From Calycina herbarum (Eukaryota > Ascomycota > Leotiomycetes > Helotiales > Pezizellaceae): a stretch of 64,000 nucleotides of DNA. Shown in pieces: positions 11,872-22,383 of the stretch. The translations under genes and the position numbers were made by a program. Position 1 is the stretch's first letter. Each line of letters starts with the position of its first letter. Where the stretch lies: the NCBI GenBank assembly GCA_001414485.1, contig LLEY01000036.1, forward strand, positions 248,001 to 312,000. The letters run 5' to 3'. The notes below the pieces were generated by a model. It saw only the letters and a list, made by a program, of their open reading frames with translations, did no database searches and was not told where the DNA came from.

Positions 11872-12459
11872 TCAATCATCGGCGCCGTTGGCTTGGTTTT
11901 TCCTCTTCTCTTGGCGATGAAACTCGCCGTATTTGACCTGTAATTATTCAATTAGTAAAAGAAATCAAAGATTTTGGAAGGGGATACCTACACTCACAGT
12001 GCGAGGAGTAACGCCGACTAGTGCGGCAACTCTCTCCCGCTCGGCTTTTCTTGTGGCTCTAGGCCAGGTGGGATAGGAGAGGTCGTAGTGGTCGCGGAGT
12101 TCTGCGAGTTCCTGTGGAGTGACTGCGCTCGAGGGGTTCTTCTTCTTTGGTGGTGGTGGTGGTGCTGCTGGGGCAGGAGCCGGCGCACGAGCTGGTGGAG
12201 GAGCGGCGGAGGGGATGGCTGCGGAGGAGGAGGGGGGGGCACGCTTGGTCTTCCTCTTCTTGAGAGGGGGAGGTTGAGGTTGGTCGGCTTGGGGGGGAGG
12301 AGGGGGGGGAGCAGGAGGAAGAACCCGACGCTCTAGAGGATCGTAGTCATCGTGGAGGAGGTGAGACTGGCCAACCAGACCAGAGGGGTAGGAGAAAAAG
12401 ATGGGGTTGGGGTTGCCGTTGTACGGGAAGAGAGGGGTCTCTTCACCGTAGGAGTCCAT
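11872..12459 (-). CDS. Homeobox-like protein with atypical recognition helix (175 aa)
   Basis: Exon 1 is 12459-11998 (154 codons) and exon 2 is 11937-11872, joined by a 60-nt GTGAGT...ACAG intron. The N-terminus is acidic and aromatic (MDSYGEETPLFPY), then comes a long Pro-rich tract and basic stretches (KKRKTKR). Residues about 112-155 read LAELRDHYDLSYPTW, RKAERERVAALVGVTPRTV, which fits homeodomain helices 1 and 2. Splicing then gives VKYGEFHRQEKRKN where homeodomains normally have V-x-x-WFQNRR-x-K, so the hallmark Trp, Phe and Asn are absent although the basic end remains. Reading through the intron gives VSVGIPFQNL and a stop. ATG 12457-12459 was chosen over an upstream in-frame start because of good coding character from there. 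DNA binding, if any, is unproven. Confidence 0.7.
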
Positions 12460-13009
12460 GATTTCGTGCGCAGTTGTTGTTTTTAGGATGATGTTGTTGT
12501 TGAGGAGTAAAGATATCATTCAATCGGACGCGCTAGTGCAATTAGCGTTCGGAATAAAGAATATCCAGGGGTTGTTGTTGACAAGTTTAGCCGAAAGGGG
12601 TGGATTAAGCGAGGGTTGTTTTACCGTGAATTTCAAAATTTCAGGTTGATTTTCAAAAGAGAAAAATGCTAGGAAATTATTCACGTAACTTATCTTAATT
12701 GAATTCTTTATTCCAATTAAGGAGAGTAATATAAAACTTGGAATGTTTTTACTAGAACAAAAAATTATATAAATTAGTTCTAGTTTCTACTTTTTTCTTA
12801 ACTGGTCTTACTTTACTCTATTATTCCAAAATAGTAAAGTAATTTAAACCTCTAAAGTAATTTAAATCTCTAAAGCTATTTACTAGAATAATAAATTATA
12901 TAAAATTGTTTCTAGCTTCTGCTTTATTCTTAACTTATTTCAAGTAAATTATTACCTTAGTTTTAGAATAACTTAATCAATTCAAGAGAATCGATGCTTT
13001 AACACTCTC
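12460..13009. repeat. AT-rich interval with an internal diverged duplication
   Basis: Two similar stretches, about 12745-12810 and 12880-12955, share tactagaa-aaattatata and gtttctacttt-ttcttaact blocks, indicating a decayed tandem duplication. A shorter repeat, aaagtaatttaaa-ctctaaag, occurs twice at 12835-12872. No gene is seen. Confidence 0.55.
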
Positions 13010-13325
13010 TTTCAAAATCAGAAGGAAACAATTGATATAAGTTCTAGCGTACGTACTTAAATAACTTAATATTCTCTTTAATAATTAGAAGAAAACTCTC
13101 GTTCGAAGTTCAAACGTTTAAAATAGTAATCGGGAGAGAACATTCGATATAAGTTTTAACTTTTACTACGAAATACTTCAAAAGTCTCTTTAGTAATCGG
13201 AAGAAAACCCTCGATCGAAGTTTAAACGTTTAGAATAATAATCAGAAGAAAACATCTAAGAGAAGTTCTAACATTCTTATAGGTACTTTGATAGTCTACT
13301 TAATAAGCGGGAAAAAACATTTAAT
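13010..13325. repeat. Tandem array of repeat R2 (GGAAGAAAACATTCGATA)
   Basis: Six degenerate copies of the unit taatcGGAAGAAAACATTCG followed by ATAgAAGTTCTaac lie near 13015, 13085, 13125, 13193, 13238 and 13300, with 40-70 bp spacing. Two more copies lie at 20295-20370. C/T and G/A variation between copies fits RIP. Origin unknown. Confidence 0.7.
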
Positions 13326-13698
13326 AGCTAGAAAGAAGCGCTATATCTAATTATCTCTCTTCTATATAATTTATTAATTCAAAGTATAAAAGATAAATAA
13401 TTAAAACAACCCCTTTTCTTAAAAAGATTTCACTACCTCTATAAGGTTAACAAGCTATGCCAAGACCCTACAAAAATCAAGACAGATATAAAATTGTCTG
13501 TTTTTGTCTTATAAAGTTTATAGAGTATAAGATGAGATATAAGCCTCTTCTTTCCTATTCTTATAAATAGTATATTATATGTTGTTATTAATTAATAGGT
13601 AAAAGGGTGCCTAAAAAGGGAGGAAATCAAGGAATTTCCTCAAAAAGCTTGGATTACAAAAAAAGTGAGCAAATTCAAGCTTAACTCGAAACTTACTG
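13326..13698 (-). mobile_element. Diverged MITE, same family as 39489-39995
   Basis: When the 39489-39995 element is reverse-complemented, blocks such as tagctagaaagaa, aaagtttatag-gtaag and gttattaa-taa align in order across this interval. The end AAGCTTAACTCGAAACTTACTG followed by TA is a mutated version of the conserved terminus. The other TIR is no longer recognisable. No coding frame. Confidence 0.6.
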
Positions 13699-13816
13699 TA
13701 ACTCTGGCTTTTGTTTTTATTATCTCGGATATTGAGGAGAAGGTTATTTATTAGATGTTTTGTAGCTATTCTTAGTAATCAACCTGATCGCGGGCATTCT
13801 TTAGAAAAACGCTCTG

Positions 13817-14519
13817 ATGAGTTTGCAATCATCAACCCCAGTAAGCAACACTCGACTCCCAACCCGGTTTGACATATCTTCCCTTGTGCGAAGAGAACTC
13901 GACTTCCAACACCTTGCCGCCCCTAATATATCTGGTGATAGCAACTCTCAGCAAGCTCCTCTTCCCAATCCGATTTCTTTCCTAGCGCGCTTCGCTCAAG
14001 AGGATTTTGCTGATCGAGAAGATGATCCTGATTTCGTGGTTGACAACAACACATCTGAAAAGAGCGATGTCCCACGTGCGAACACCAAGATTACCGGGAA
14101 GACTAAGAAGAACCGGCAGCTGATTACAACCGCGGGTATACATATGTTGGGGGGGGTGACTTGGGCATTTGATAGAACTGTAAACTCTGACTATATTCAG
14201 ACATTGGAAGCTCGCCGAGGATGCCTTTACTGAACTTTGCTATCCTGGCACCGCCGAACACATCCTCCAGGAAAAGGAGCTGGCAGAATTTCTCAATTTT
14301 CTCAATATTGATTGCATCCTCGATGATGCTGCCGTCCTGAGATCCAGTCCGACTGGTACCGGCGTTGGCGCAGCTGAGAATTTGTTTGAGATAGGCGGCA
14401 ATTCCTGGCAATTCGGCAAAGGAGCTGCGGGAATATCTCTCCGATGTGATGTTCTTTACGCCATTCGAAAGAGTTATGCGAGGAGGAAAAACATGAAAAA
14501 TATCGATTGGCGAAATTAA
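13817..14519 (+). CDS. Hypothetical protein, two exons
   Basis: Exon 1 starts MSLQSSTPVSNTRLPTRFDI and stays open past 14145. Exon 2 (14201-14519) is open and coding-like (HWKLAED,  TELCYPGTAEHIL, NFLNIDCILDD, GKGAAGISLRCDVLYAIRK). The best join uses donor GTTGGG at 14146 and acceptor ATATTCAG at 14200 and gives an uninterrupted frame of about 215 aa. The donor is weak, and a G8 run sits just inside the proposed intron, so a frameshift is an alternative. An acidic, probably disordered N-terminal half precedes a possibly folded C-terminal half. No domain is recognised. It lies in a repeat-rich island and may be lineage-specific or an element-derived gene. Confidence 0.5.
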
Positions 14520-15661
14520 GAGTTTGAATACCACTACTTACTCTCAACTATGAGTAATAGTTACTTTGCATTCTTGTCCTGGAAGAACAACTTCGTCAAA
14601 ACCGTAACTTCTCACTTCGCGAGTTAACTTACACAGTAGCGTACAGCGTGAGTTATAGAGTATAGTTGCACTTGAAAAGAGAGTTAAACTTTACTTTAGA
14701 GTGAGTTGAATATATTGATTCAATACCTTTGCGAGTTGAATGGTACGTGCGTAGTACCATTCACCACTTTTCACGAATATAGTCAAGGGTCTAAGAAGTT
14801 TGTCAAACAGGCACTAATAACTAAGACTTTAATCTTGCCAGAGCCTCTTCCCAAAAAAAGAACAACTAAACTTCAACAAAAGTATCGTAATCGTAACGAG
14901 AAAAAAAGGGTTTCTCACTAGTGCCCACGCCATCACTGAAAACGCGGTAGTTTCTCTCCACATCAGGAGTTGAAACGACAGAGTCCTTATTAGTTCTCAC
15001 CGCTATTGGTCGAGAACGCATCGGAGCTTGAAATAGAAAGAGATATCTTATAGGAATTTGAAAACCAGAAGACCCCGTAGAAACAGTTCAGCGCAGATTT
15101 GAAGAAGAGATGAAATTTTATAGATTGGAATAAACAGAGGACGTTAGAGAGAAGAGATATAAACAATGATTCGGACAGAATTGAGGAGAGAGGAAAGAAG
15201 TGAAAGGAGCTCGAAAGCAATTCGCCGCGGCTTTTCCAAAACCCCTAAATAACTAATGGTCAGATTACAACTCTATTGTGCAAAACTGAAAGAGACAATA
15301 AGAGCCAAGGCCAATGTAAATTGCCGAGGGACAAGGCTGCTTCAAATATGGCAGAGATCCGTCCTTTTCGTTCCCAGACAGTCTCTCGAGCTTCTATTAA
15401 GTTGGGGTTCTAGCATCTCAAAGTAATAACTATTTTACTACTCTTAGTTTCTAGAGATAATATTTAAACAATAATATATTTATCTAATTTATAATAGTTC
15501 AAAGTAATACCTTGCCTCCAGTCGCAATTACATATAACCAAAACTCTTCTCAAACTTCAATTCACCATCTTTCATCCCTCATACTTGTACGTACCAGAGA
15601 TTGCACTCTCCACCCACACAACAACTGAGTGTGAAGGAAGATGAAATCATCAAGAATCACT
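14520..15661. other. AT-rich interval, no supported gene
   Basis: Contains a 71-codon frame at 14706-14921 (+) with a basic tail and a 76-codon frame at 14990-15220 (-), neither with recognisable features. Repeated gagtt/actc motifs between 14540 and 14740 suggest decayed repeat sequence. Confidence 0.4.
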
Positions 15662-16054
15662 TCACTTCCCGTGAATCAGAACCCAGGAGCTACTCTCAAG
15701 CCACTCCACATACCGACGAAGGCTTTCATCCCCCGTGACCTCGAGCAGTCGGTTCTCTCTTTGAAGAGCTCGTAAATTGTCTGGCCCGTCAAGAATATCA
15801 TCAATAATCATTTACATCTTTATTCGCTTGCGATCTCTGACCCCCTTGACAATTTGACAGAATGTATGCTCATAATCCTGAGTTAGAGTGTTTGCTGTCC
15901 AAGTAGAGAGAAACCCCATGAGTGAAGCCGAAGGTGAAATGTACTGAATAATGCGTTTGTGGGTAGGAGGGCCGGAAAGGTAAAGCAAAGTAGTAAGTTT
16001 CCTGTCGCCGGTCAACCGTTGGTTTGTTTGCTGGCGTCTCATGAAAAGGGACAA
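15662..16054 (-). pseudogene. Decayed gene with one in-frame stop
   Basis: Frame 16054-15815 (ending VKGVRDRKRIKM) is followed by a single TAA at 15814-15812 and then continues in the same frame as MIIDDILDGPDNLRALQREN and RLLEVTGDESLRRYVEWLES to a TGA at 15662. The second half has strong coding character. CAA-to-TAA by C-to-T change would explain the interruption. An open stretch at 16401-16198 on the same strand (RGGGEKSSKSAPCLAREILR) might be an upstream exon. Family not recognised. Confidence 0.5.
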
Positions 16055-16401
16055 GTTCGATACGTTTTCACATTTGTATAAGTCGAGAAAATAATATGCA
16101 GACAGCTATAAATTTATTCGATCAATACAATTTTTATGGCAATGAATGGTAATGGTATCTTTGGGAAGGCGTTCACATACCATTTCCGAAATTGTTACTA
16201 GTACGTTAAAAGATATATAACCTGGTGTGTTTCCAACGGTACCTCAATTTTCATACCTTTCAAACGAGGAAATTGCCCCCAAATTTCTCCAAATTTGCGC
16301 AAGATTTCCCTAGCTAGACAGGGCGCTGATTTACTGGATTTTTCTCCGCCTCCTCTGGTACCTCTTCCACCTTCAGTAGTAGTAATTTGAACATTCAACA
16401 C

Positions 16402-17274
16402 CAGCAGAAAAAGATAGTAAAAGCATGAAAATCGACACTCAATCTATACAAAACCATCCCCTGTCCTGGTTTGTAGAAGAACTTCAATTCCGAATTAGAG
16501 TTGCTTTTCAAATATTTTTTTACTTTAAGAAATGTAGCTTAGAAGCTGTTGATGCATTACGTGCAGTGGGATATTTGGCTCTTACGCCGCCTCGCACCCT
16601 CACATTGATCCTGTAGGAGTACACAAAATAAAGGACCTTGAGGTTTGTCAGGAGGCTTAAAAGGTTAGATCGATTCGAGTAAAATCGTAAGCGAAAGAAC
16701 AACGACTTTTGGGCTCAGAGACGAAGTAGGGAGTAGGGAGTAGGAAGTGGGTGGATTTACTTAGTTCAATGTTTTCTTGGTGTATTAGTATGAGGAAATC
16801 AATGGATCAATGGAATATCTTTACTAACTGAGGTGCCACTTTGTACTGATCGGAATGCTACTTATTATTTACCATTGTTTGCATTTTAGGTTGGGTTTTT
16901 AATTAATTATGTGGCACTCCAGCCGCACTTCATTATCTAGATGGCATTTTAGTCAATTACTGAATGAACTTTAATTCTTGCAATCATCTGCGTTACACTT
17001 TGAAAAGAAACTGATTTTTTGAAGGTATCTCACTCTCAATAGGTACCATCCTAATTGCTCAAGCAAAATATCAGCACCATTTCATGCCTGTTACTTAAAG
17101 CAATTTTGAAAGTACCAAGGAATCTATCCCCCACTCAATCCCACATCATACAATCACCATACATACGCCTTGCAAGACGCCAAACAAGTTCTTGATAATA
17201 ATTAATCCCCAAAAGAACGCCACACTAGCACCCTAAAAGCGATACCCGTTTATTGTCTCGTACCATGGCAAGAA
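16402..17274. other. Intergenic 3' of RAD52
   Basis: AT-rich, no convincing gene. The part nearest 17274 probably contains the RAD52 3' untranslated region. Confidence 0.4.
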
Positions 17275-19061
17275 TCAACCATTCATCCTCTGTCTCTTAA
17301 CATCACCACCCGTCACATCCCCACCTCCAATATGTCCATTAGCAGGTAAATCCACAAGCGGCGCCCTCGAATCAACAGGTCTCTTCGAAGGCGGCTTATA
17401 CATATTCCTATTCGCCATCGTACTCGGACTCCCCGGTGCTCCAATGCGTCTCGTAGCATCCAATTGCGGATTCACGATATTTCCTCTTCCCATACCACCA
17501 GGACCCACCGCACTTGGCGAAGGACCAGCGACATGTTTTCCGTCTCTACCCAAAGGTTTGGAAGATTTGTGATCTACACCCTCGGAACGACGGATCGAAG
17601 GAGACTCGAGGTTGGGATTGAAAGCTGCGATGTTTGTCGGGATTTGAGGGGGAGGGGCGTTGGCGTTGGGGTCAATGTTATCGCCGTTTCCATCTTTTCC
17701 GACGGTGGCTGCTAAGCCTCGCGCGGAGCAGAATCCTGTTCCCTGAGGGGGGAGACCAACGGAGTCCATGTCGTTGTCTGCTGTGGGGAGACGTGCTGGG
17801 GATGCGGGGCCGGAACCCATACCATTTCGACTGGGCTGATTCAGAACTCTTTTTGCAATTGGTTGAGGGGGGATGGGCCGTGATTGAGGACCAGGTTCTT
17901 GGGGTGGTCGTCCGAATCCTGGGGCGCCTGCTCCGGATGTGGATCTGTTGAAGCCTGCGTTTGGTGTTTGGGGGTATGTGTTTGGAGCATTTCCGGCTTG
18001 TGGGCGGGCTGGAGCGGCTATGGATTGTGGCCGGTTCTGGGGCGGACGGGCTTGATTTTGGGGCTTGCCATTGCTGTTGGGGTTGTTGTTTTGTCCTGGG
18101 AAATGGTGGGGTGCTGCTGATGGTTCTGAGAGGACGACTTCATCGGGATGAGAATCTGGGTCTGCCACGTTGAAATCTGCTTCGTCGAAATCTAGGGAAT
18201 GTCAGTTGAAGAATATTACGAGGTTACGGTGGAAAACATACCTCCAAACTCGTCGTCAAAGGTATCTGTTGAAGCTACCAATTGTATTAGTAAAGCAATC
18301 AAGGACTCCTAGCGACATTTACCTACTACTGTTGCTGGCGCTATTTGCGGTGGGCGTATTGTGTGGTTTCTCATCGATTGTTTTTGCAGCCGCGATTTCC
18401 TTCTTGGCCGGAGCAGCGTAGGTAGAGTGTCGGTGTAGGTTGTCAACATCCCATTTCGCTGCAGGTACCTTGATTTTCAAAACCTTTTGCAGATAGTCCT
18501 TGTCCTTGATACAATTTCCCAGCACATTTCCAAACATGCGCAACGCTCTCTTCAAGCCATCCGTGGTAGCTTCTTTCTTCGCTTTTTCGAAAGCAGCTGC
18601 CTTTCCTTTGGCGTTCTCGATATGTCCATATCCCAAGTCCTCATGAAAGGTTCCGTCTCGAAGTGTAACTCGGACAACGACGGAGAGTCCCAAGGAAACC
18701 TTTCCCGTCTGCGGATGTTCATCGACGTAATCGACTTGTAAATCCTTAATCTGACTCGACCAGCCATTGAAACCCAGAACCTCATTCGCAAGTTGGATAC
18801 ATTTCTCCCCCGCCAGATAGTGGATCTTCTGACCCCCAGGCCCCGCTCTCGAAGATATATATTCCGGACCGAGCTGCTTATCGAGTCTTGTTTGCAGCGT
18901 AATGATTTCTTGTGCGGTATATTCCGAGATGCGTGGTCGTACTTCTTCAAATGGGTTTGTTATGGCAGGCCGCCCGCCTGAAGCCAGATGCTGCTCGCCG
19001 GGTCTACAACCGTCAGAAAATGGGGTTCACGTTGGAATTGGGATGGGACATACGCAGGCAT
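17275..19061 (-). CDS. rad52: RAD52 recombination mediator (543 aa)
   Basis: Exons 19061-19054 (only 8 nt), 19003-18330, 18274-18242 and 18191-17275 close in phase to 543 aa. The start gives MPAPGEQHLA, then NPFEEVRPRISEYTAQEI, DKQLGPEYISSR, HYLAGEKCIQLANEV, GFNGWSSQI, VVVRVTLRDGTFHEDLGYG, AKGKAAAFEKAKKEATTDGL and KRALRMFGNVLGNCIKDKDY: the conserved Rad52 N-terminal ring domain that binds DNA and anneals strands. The rest is Pro/Gly/Asn-rich and acidic, as expected for the region that binds RPA and Rad51, ending in a basic VKRQRMNG. The tiny first exon is supported because it restores the expected MPA start. Intron 2 uses donor GTAGTA, inferred from phase. A 70-codon frame upstream (19239-19027) overlaps the start in another frame and may be a leader uORF. 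Acts in homologous recombination repair in the nucleus. Confidence 0.95.
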
Positions 19062-19515
19062 CGTGGGTGTTTTTGATTAGCAGATGAGCAATGGAGGGAT
19101 ACCAGGCCTTTCGCATTGATGGTGTTGGTGGTAAATCGATGATGTCGCTATCTGACGCGTCGGAATCTTGCAGTGACCTGAATTCGCGCTGAATCACCAT
19201 GTCACGTGGCGATTTCCTTTTTCTGTGCACCTGTCCCACCTCGGCTTGGACCTCGGCGGCGGTGGGTGGGAGCCGACCGAATCCTACGGAGCCTCCGAAC
19301 GAACCTGGGGGAAATCATTATTTTACCATCGTAAACGCTAGCTTTGAGGTTTAATTCACTGGGAATCCTTTCAATGCTTTGCAGGAGGATATAAACTCTC
19401 TGGGGCCCCTCAATTCGTTACTCAAATCATCCTTTTCCAGTTCTCAAACTTAGTCAAAATCATCAGACAAATCTCTCTCCTCAAATCCCCCAAACATCAA
19501 AACAAAAAGAAAATC
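19062..19515. promoter_or_regulatory. Divergent promoter region of RAD52 and DUF1304 genes
   Basis: 454 bp separates two start codons pointing away from each other. The RAD52 side (19062-19320) is GC-richer and open in one frame, possibly transcribed leader. The other side ends in a pyrimidine-rich leader before ATG 19516. No named site identified. Confidence 0.45.
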
Positions 19516-20005
19516 ATGACCCTCATCTCCTCCATCCCAGTAGGCTTCGTAGCCAGCCTCCACGTCTACATCATGGCCCTCGAAATGTTCCTCTGGACCA
19601 AACCCCAAGGTCTCAAAACCTTCGCCATGAAGCCAGAATACGCCAAGCAAACCAAAGTCCTCGCCGCAAACCAGTGCGTATTCTCCGACTTCTTTTTTCC
19701 TCTTTCAGGATGTTTCGTGAGGATTAAGACACCGTTTCCTCCTCATTTTCCTCAAACATTTTGTTAGAAAGGGCAATACTAACTCGGAGATTATCCGCAG
19801 AGGTCTCTACAACGGATTCCTCGCCGCTGGATTGGGATGGGGAATGCTCCATCCTAATGCCGAATTTGGAAACCAGATCCAATTGTTCTTTCTAGGCTGC
19901 GTTGCTGTTGCTGGAGTTTATGGGGGACTTACTGTGAAGCCTAAGATTATGCTTACGCAAACTGTACCTGCTACTGTTGGCATTTTGGCGGTTTTGTTTG
20001 CTTAG
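19516..20005 (+). CDS. DUF1304 family small membrane protein (120 aa)
   Basis: Exons 19516-19673 and 19801-20005 join across a 127-nt intron (donor GTGCGT, acceptor CCGCAG) to give 120 aa. Four hydrophobic segments are visible: SSIPVGFVASLHVYIMALEM, GLYNGFLAAGLGWGMLH, QLFFLGCVAVAGVYGGL and TVPATVGILAVLFA. Motifs EMFLW and AANQGLYNGFLAAGL are characteristic of DUF1304 proteins found in bacteria and fungi. The role of the family is not established. The length is normal for the family. Confidence 0.9.
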
Positions 20006-20197
20006 GGGTTGGGATGGGATTTGGATGATTACACGAGTTCTTTATTTTGGGTTGGAAGGGGGGATTCTTTGGCTCTGCGGAAAGAGGGCATAATATGGAA
20101 ACCAGAGTCCTCTCTTGTACTTACTCGATACTCAACAGCTCCTTCTGCTTGGGAATGGTTCTTGGTGTTTAGAATCTACGTTGAATAAAAACCGGTG

Positions 20198-20275
20198 TGC
20201 TTGTTAAATTGCTACAGAGTTACTTGGTAGAGTATTGAGAAGCACAGTTGATGTTTACTTTTATGTCACCTTTTG
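20198..20275. repeat. Dispersed repeat R1, copy 2
   Basis: Matches 11322-11395 (tgcttgttaaattgctacag, gttacttggtaga, tgtcaccttttgcg). It directly precedes R2 copies, so R1 and R2 may be parts of one larger decayed element. Confidence 0.75.
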
Positions 20276-20289
20276 CGTTTTTAGCAGTT

Positions 20290-20370
20290 TTTTTTTAACA
20301 ATCGGAAGAAAACATTCGATAGAAGTTCTATTGATCGATAGCAACAACCAGAAGAAAACATCTGATATAA
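20290..20370. repeat. Repeat R2, two copies
   Basis: The first copy, aatcGGAAGAAAACATTCGA then tagaagttct, is the closest to the consensus seen anywhere in the window. The second, ccagaagaaaacatctgata, is degenerate. Same unit as the array at 13010-13325. Confidence 0.7.
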
Positions 20371-21025
20371 TTCATAACGCTCAAAGACAACGAAGTACCA
20401 TTCACTTCAGTAAAATAGCTGAGTAAAAGAGATAATACCAATAATTCGACAAGGGGGGGTGCTCGTTCAACGTCCCAAGAGTGTGATTTCGATCAAATTA
20501 TCTACGACGTCACCCTCTTCATCAACCTCACCCAACTCTCCGTGATACCGGAAAGTCTGGGGTGGGAATCTACGGCCACTCATTTAATAGATCCTGGCCT
20601 CCATTTGCCTCACTAACCCTTGATATATCACGTCACATCCCCAACTACCCCCGTCAAGGCCCCAAAATCCCACATGCAAAAGGTTCATGAGAAAGAAAGA
20701 AAAAAAGCGTCACCATCTGAGTTCTTCGTTTCATTTCCAGAGTGGCTCGCTTATTTCCCCCAAGTCGCTCTCCCTAAAGGAGGCGGAGAGAACTCCCATA
20801 CCACACAGAAAAGTTTTGATATCAAAATAGGACCACCGGGAAGGGCAGGAACTGCTCAATTTGGAGAAAACAATAACGATTGATATAAAGTTTCAAGCGC
20901 TCGCAACCGACTAGAAATCTTTCTCACACAACTTCTTCGTAGCAACTACCTTCACCAACATCAACACAAATCTAGCCATACCATCTGACACAGTTAACAC
21001 GCCCTGACTAGAGGATTCCCACTAA
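20371..21025. other. Intergenic, no gene seen
   Basis: A pyrimidine-rich, promoter-like stretch at about 20890-21000 precedes the possible relic at 21026, but no start codon in the relevant frame was found. Confidence 0.35.
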
Positions 21026-21333
21026 GCCATTGTCACCAGCTTTCCTCCACGTAATCTCACAAAGCTTCTTCGCCGTCTATCTCCCGAGTCACTGCCGTCC
21101 GATGATGAAGATTCTATATTCTCTCCAACTACAATGAAAATGAGGATTGCATCGCCAAGATTTGAACGGCTGTGGAAAATATTTAGTGGTGGAGTGACAT
21201 CTCAAAGGCGCCACATGGGGATGTGCTGCCGGTGCCACACAGCTCCACATCGAAAGATCTGAGTAGAGTGTGCACCATGATTCCTGGTGCAAAATATCTT
21301 GCTCATTGTCAAAATGAACGAGGTCGGGGATAA
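21026..21333 (+). pseudogene. Possible relic of a Cys/His-cluster protein, frameshifted
   Basis: An open block reads PPRNLTKLLRRLSPESLPSD, DEDSIFSPTT, FERLWKIFSGG and MGMCCRCHTAPH; a one-base frame change near 21247-21258 leads into KDLSRVCTMIPG and KYLAHCQNERGRG before a stop. Together these give a C-x-C...C...H-C pattern like the small zinc-binding proteins common in filamentous fungi. No ATG exists in the first frame, so either an upstream exon is missing or the locus is dead. The call is tentative and based only on coding character. Confidence 0.35.
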
Positions 21334-22383
21334 TAGTGATAACCAAGATATTGTGTCGTTTTGGAGGGCTTTCCGAATCTTAAATTCACTTCTTATTACA
21401 CATCTTATCTCTGACATTTGGTAGCAATGCTTGTTAAATTCTGAGTTTAAGAATCAGTCTTTCTCTGGTACTTTCTCGCGAGCAGCAGCCTGTGATATGC
21501 AATAGTATATACGCTTCCGCTGTAAACGAGTGCTGTTTACTCGTGACTCGTCGACTCTACGGGAAATCGACGAACTCAGGTCCACAAACACATTCATACA
21601 TACGCATACGCACACCAGGTCCTCCAAACCTCCTCCGAAACGATTTGATACAGAAACCACTTCGTACATCTTCCCTTTAAGCTGTCACACGATTCGCTTG
21701 TTCATAGTTCCGTCCAGATTGATTACTCGGTTATAAATATGAGAAAAGGGGGCAATTGATCGATTTTCGGCCAGGCAAACAAATAAACTTTCGACGTATC
21801 GTTGGTGACGATTCTCTCTATTACTACTGGCGACGGATATCGATACAAGCACTCGCTCGCTTTATCGAAGGAGGGCATCTTGGTATTTACTGAACTATTG
21901 ACAGCTTTTTTTTCCTCTTCCCAGGAGAGAACTAGCTCCTGGTTCTTTTGTTGGAGGGTGAAATTCGTTCCATAACTACTTGCTCTATCAGAACCTCCAA
22001 CTCTTTCTCTATCTTGTTTTGTATTTTGCTGGGAAATCTGGAGCTTTGCGGAAGGTCGGGGGGTGAGAGATTTTTCGTTCTCTTAAAATTTAATTTGGCG
22101 GAAGGGTGGTACATTCCTGAGCCGGCACCACTATCAACAAGCAACCATTATCCCTTGCTTCAAATCGATGAGAACAAAAAGTTGTTTTGGATCGTAAAAT
22201 ATTGCTTGAAGCACAAGTAGTATATTTCAAATAATCGATCCCGTATATTTGATTCATCTGTTATGGAAATGGCCAAGTCGGTCTTGCTGTTATTCTTGCA
22301 TGATCGTGGTGTTGTCTCAAACATGACCTTCAAGCCTCATATATAAATAGGTGAGCTCTGCAGTGGCAAAAACGAATGCTTGA
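21334..22383. other. Intergenic, no supported gene
   Basis: Frames of 60-90 codons occur on both strands without domains. A TATA-like element, catatataaatag, lies at about 22337-22349, ahead of the possible gene below. Confidence 0.35.

Noticed and set aside
12088..12336. Trp/Gly-rich plus-strand frame
   Set aside because: Antisense to the Pro-rich tract of the homeobox-like gene.
17464..17951. Plus-strand frames of 83-105 codons
   Set aside because: Shadows of the low-complexity C-terminal region of RAD52.
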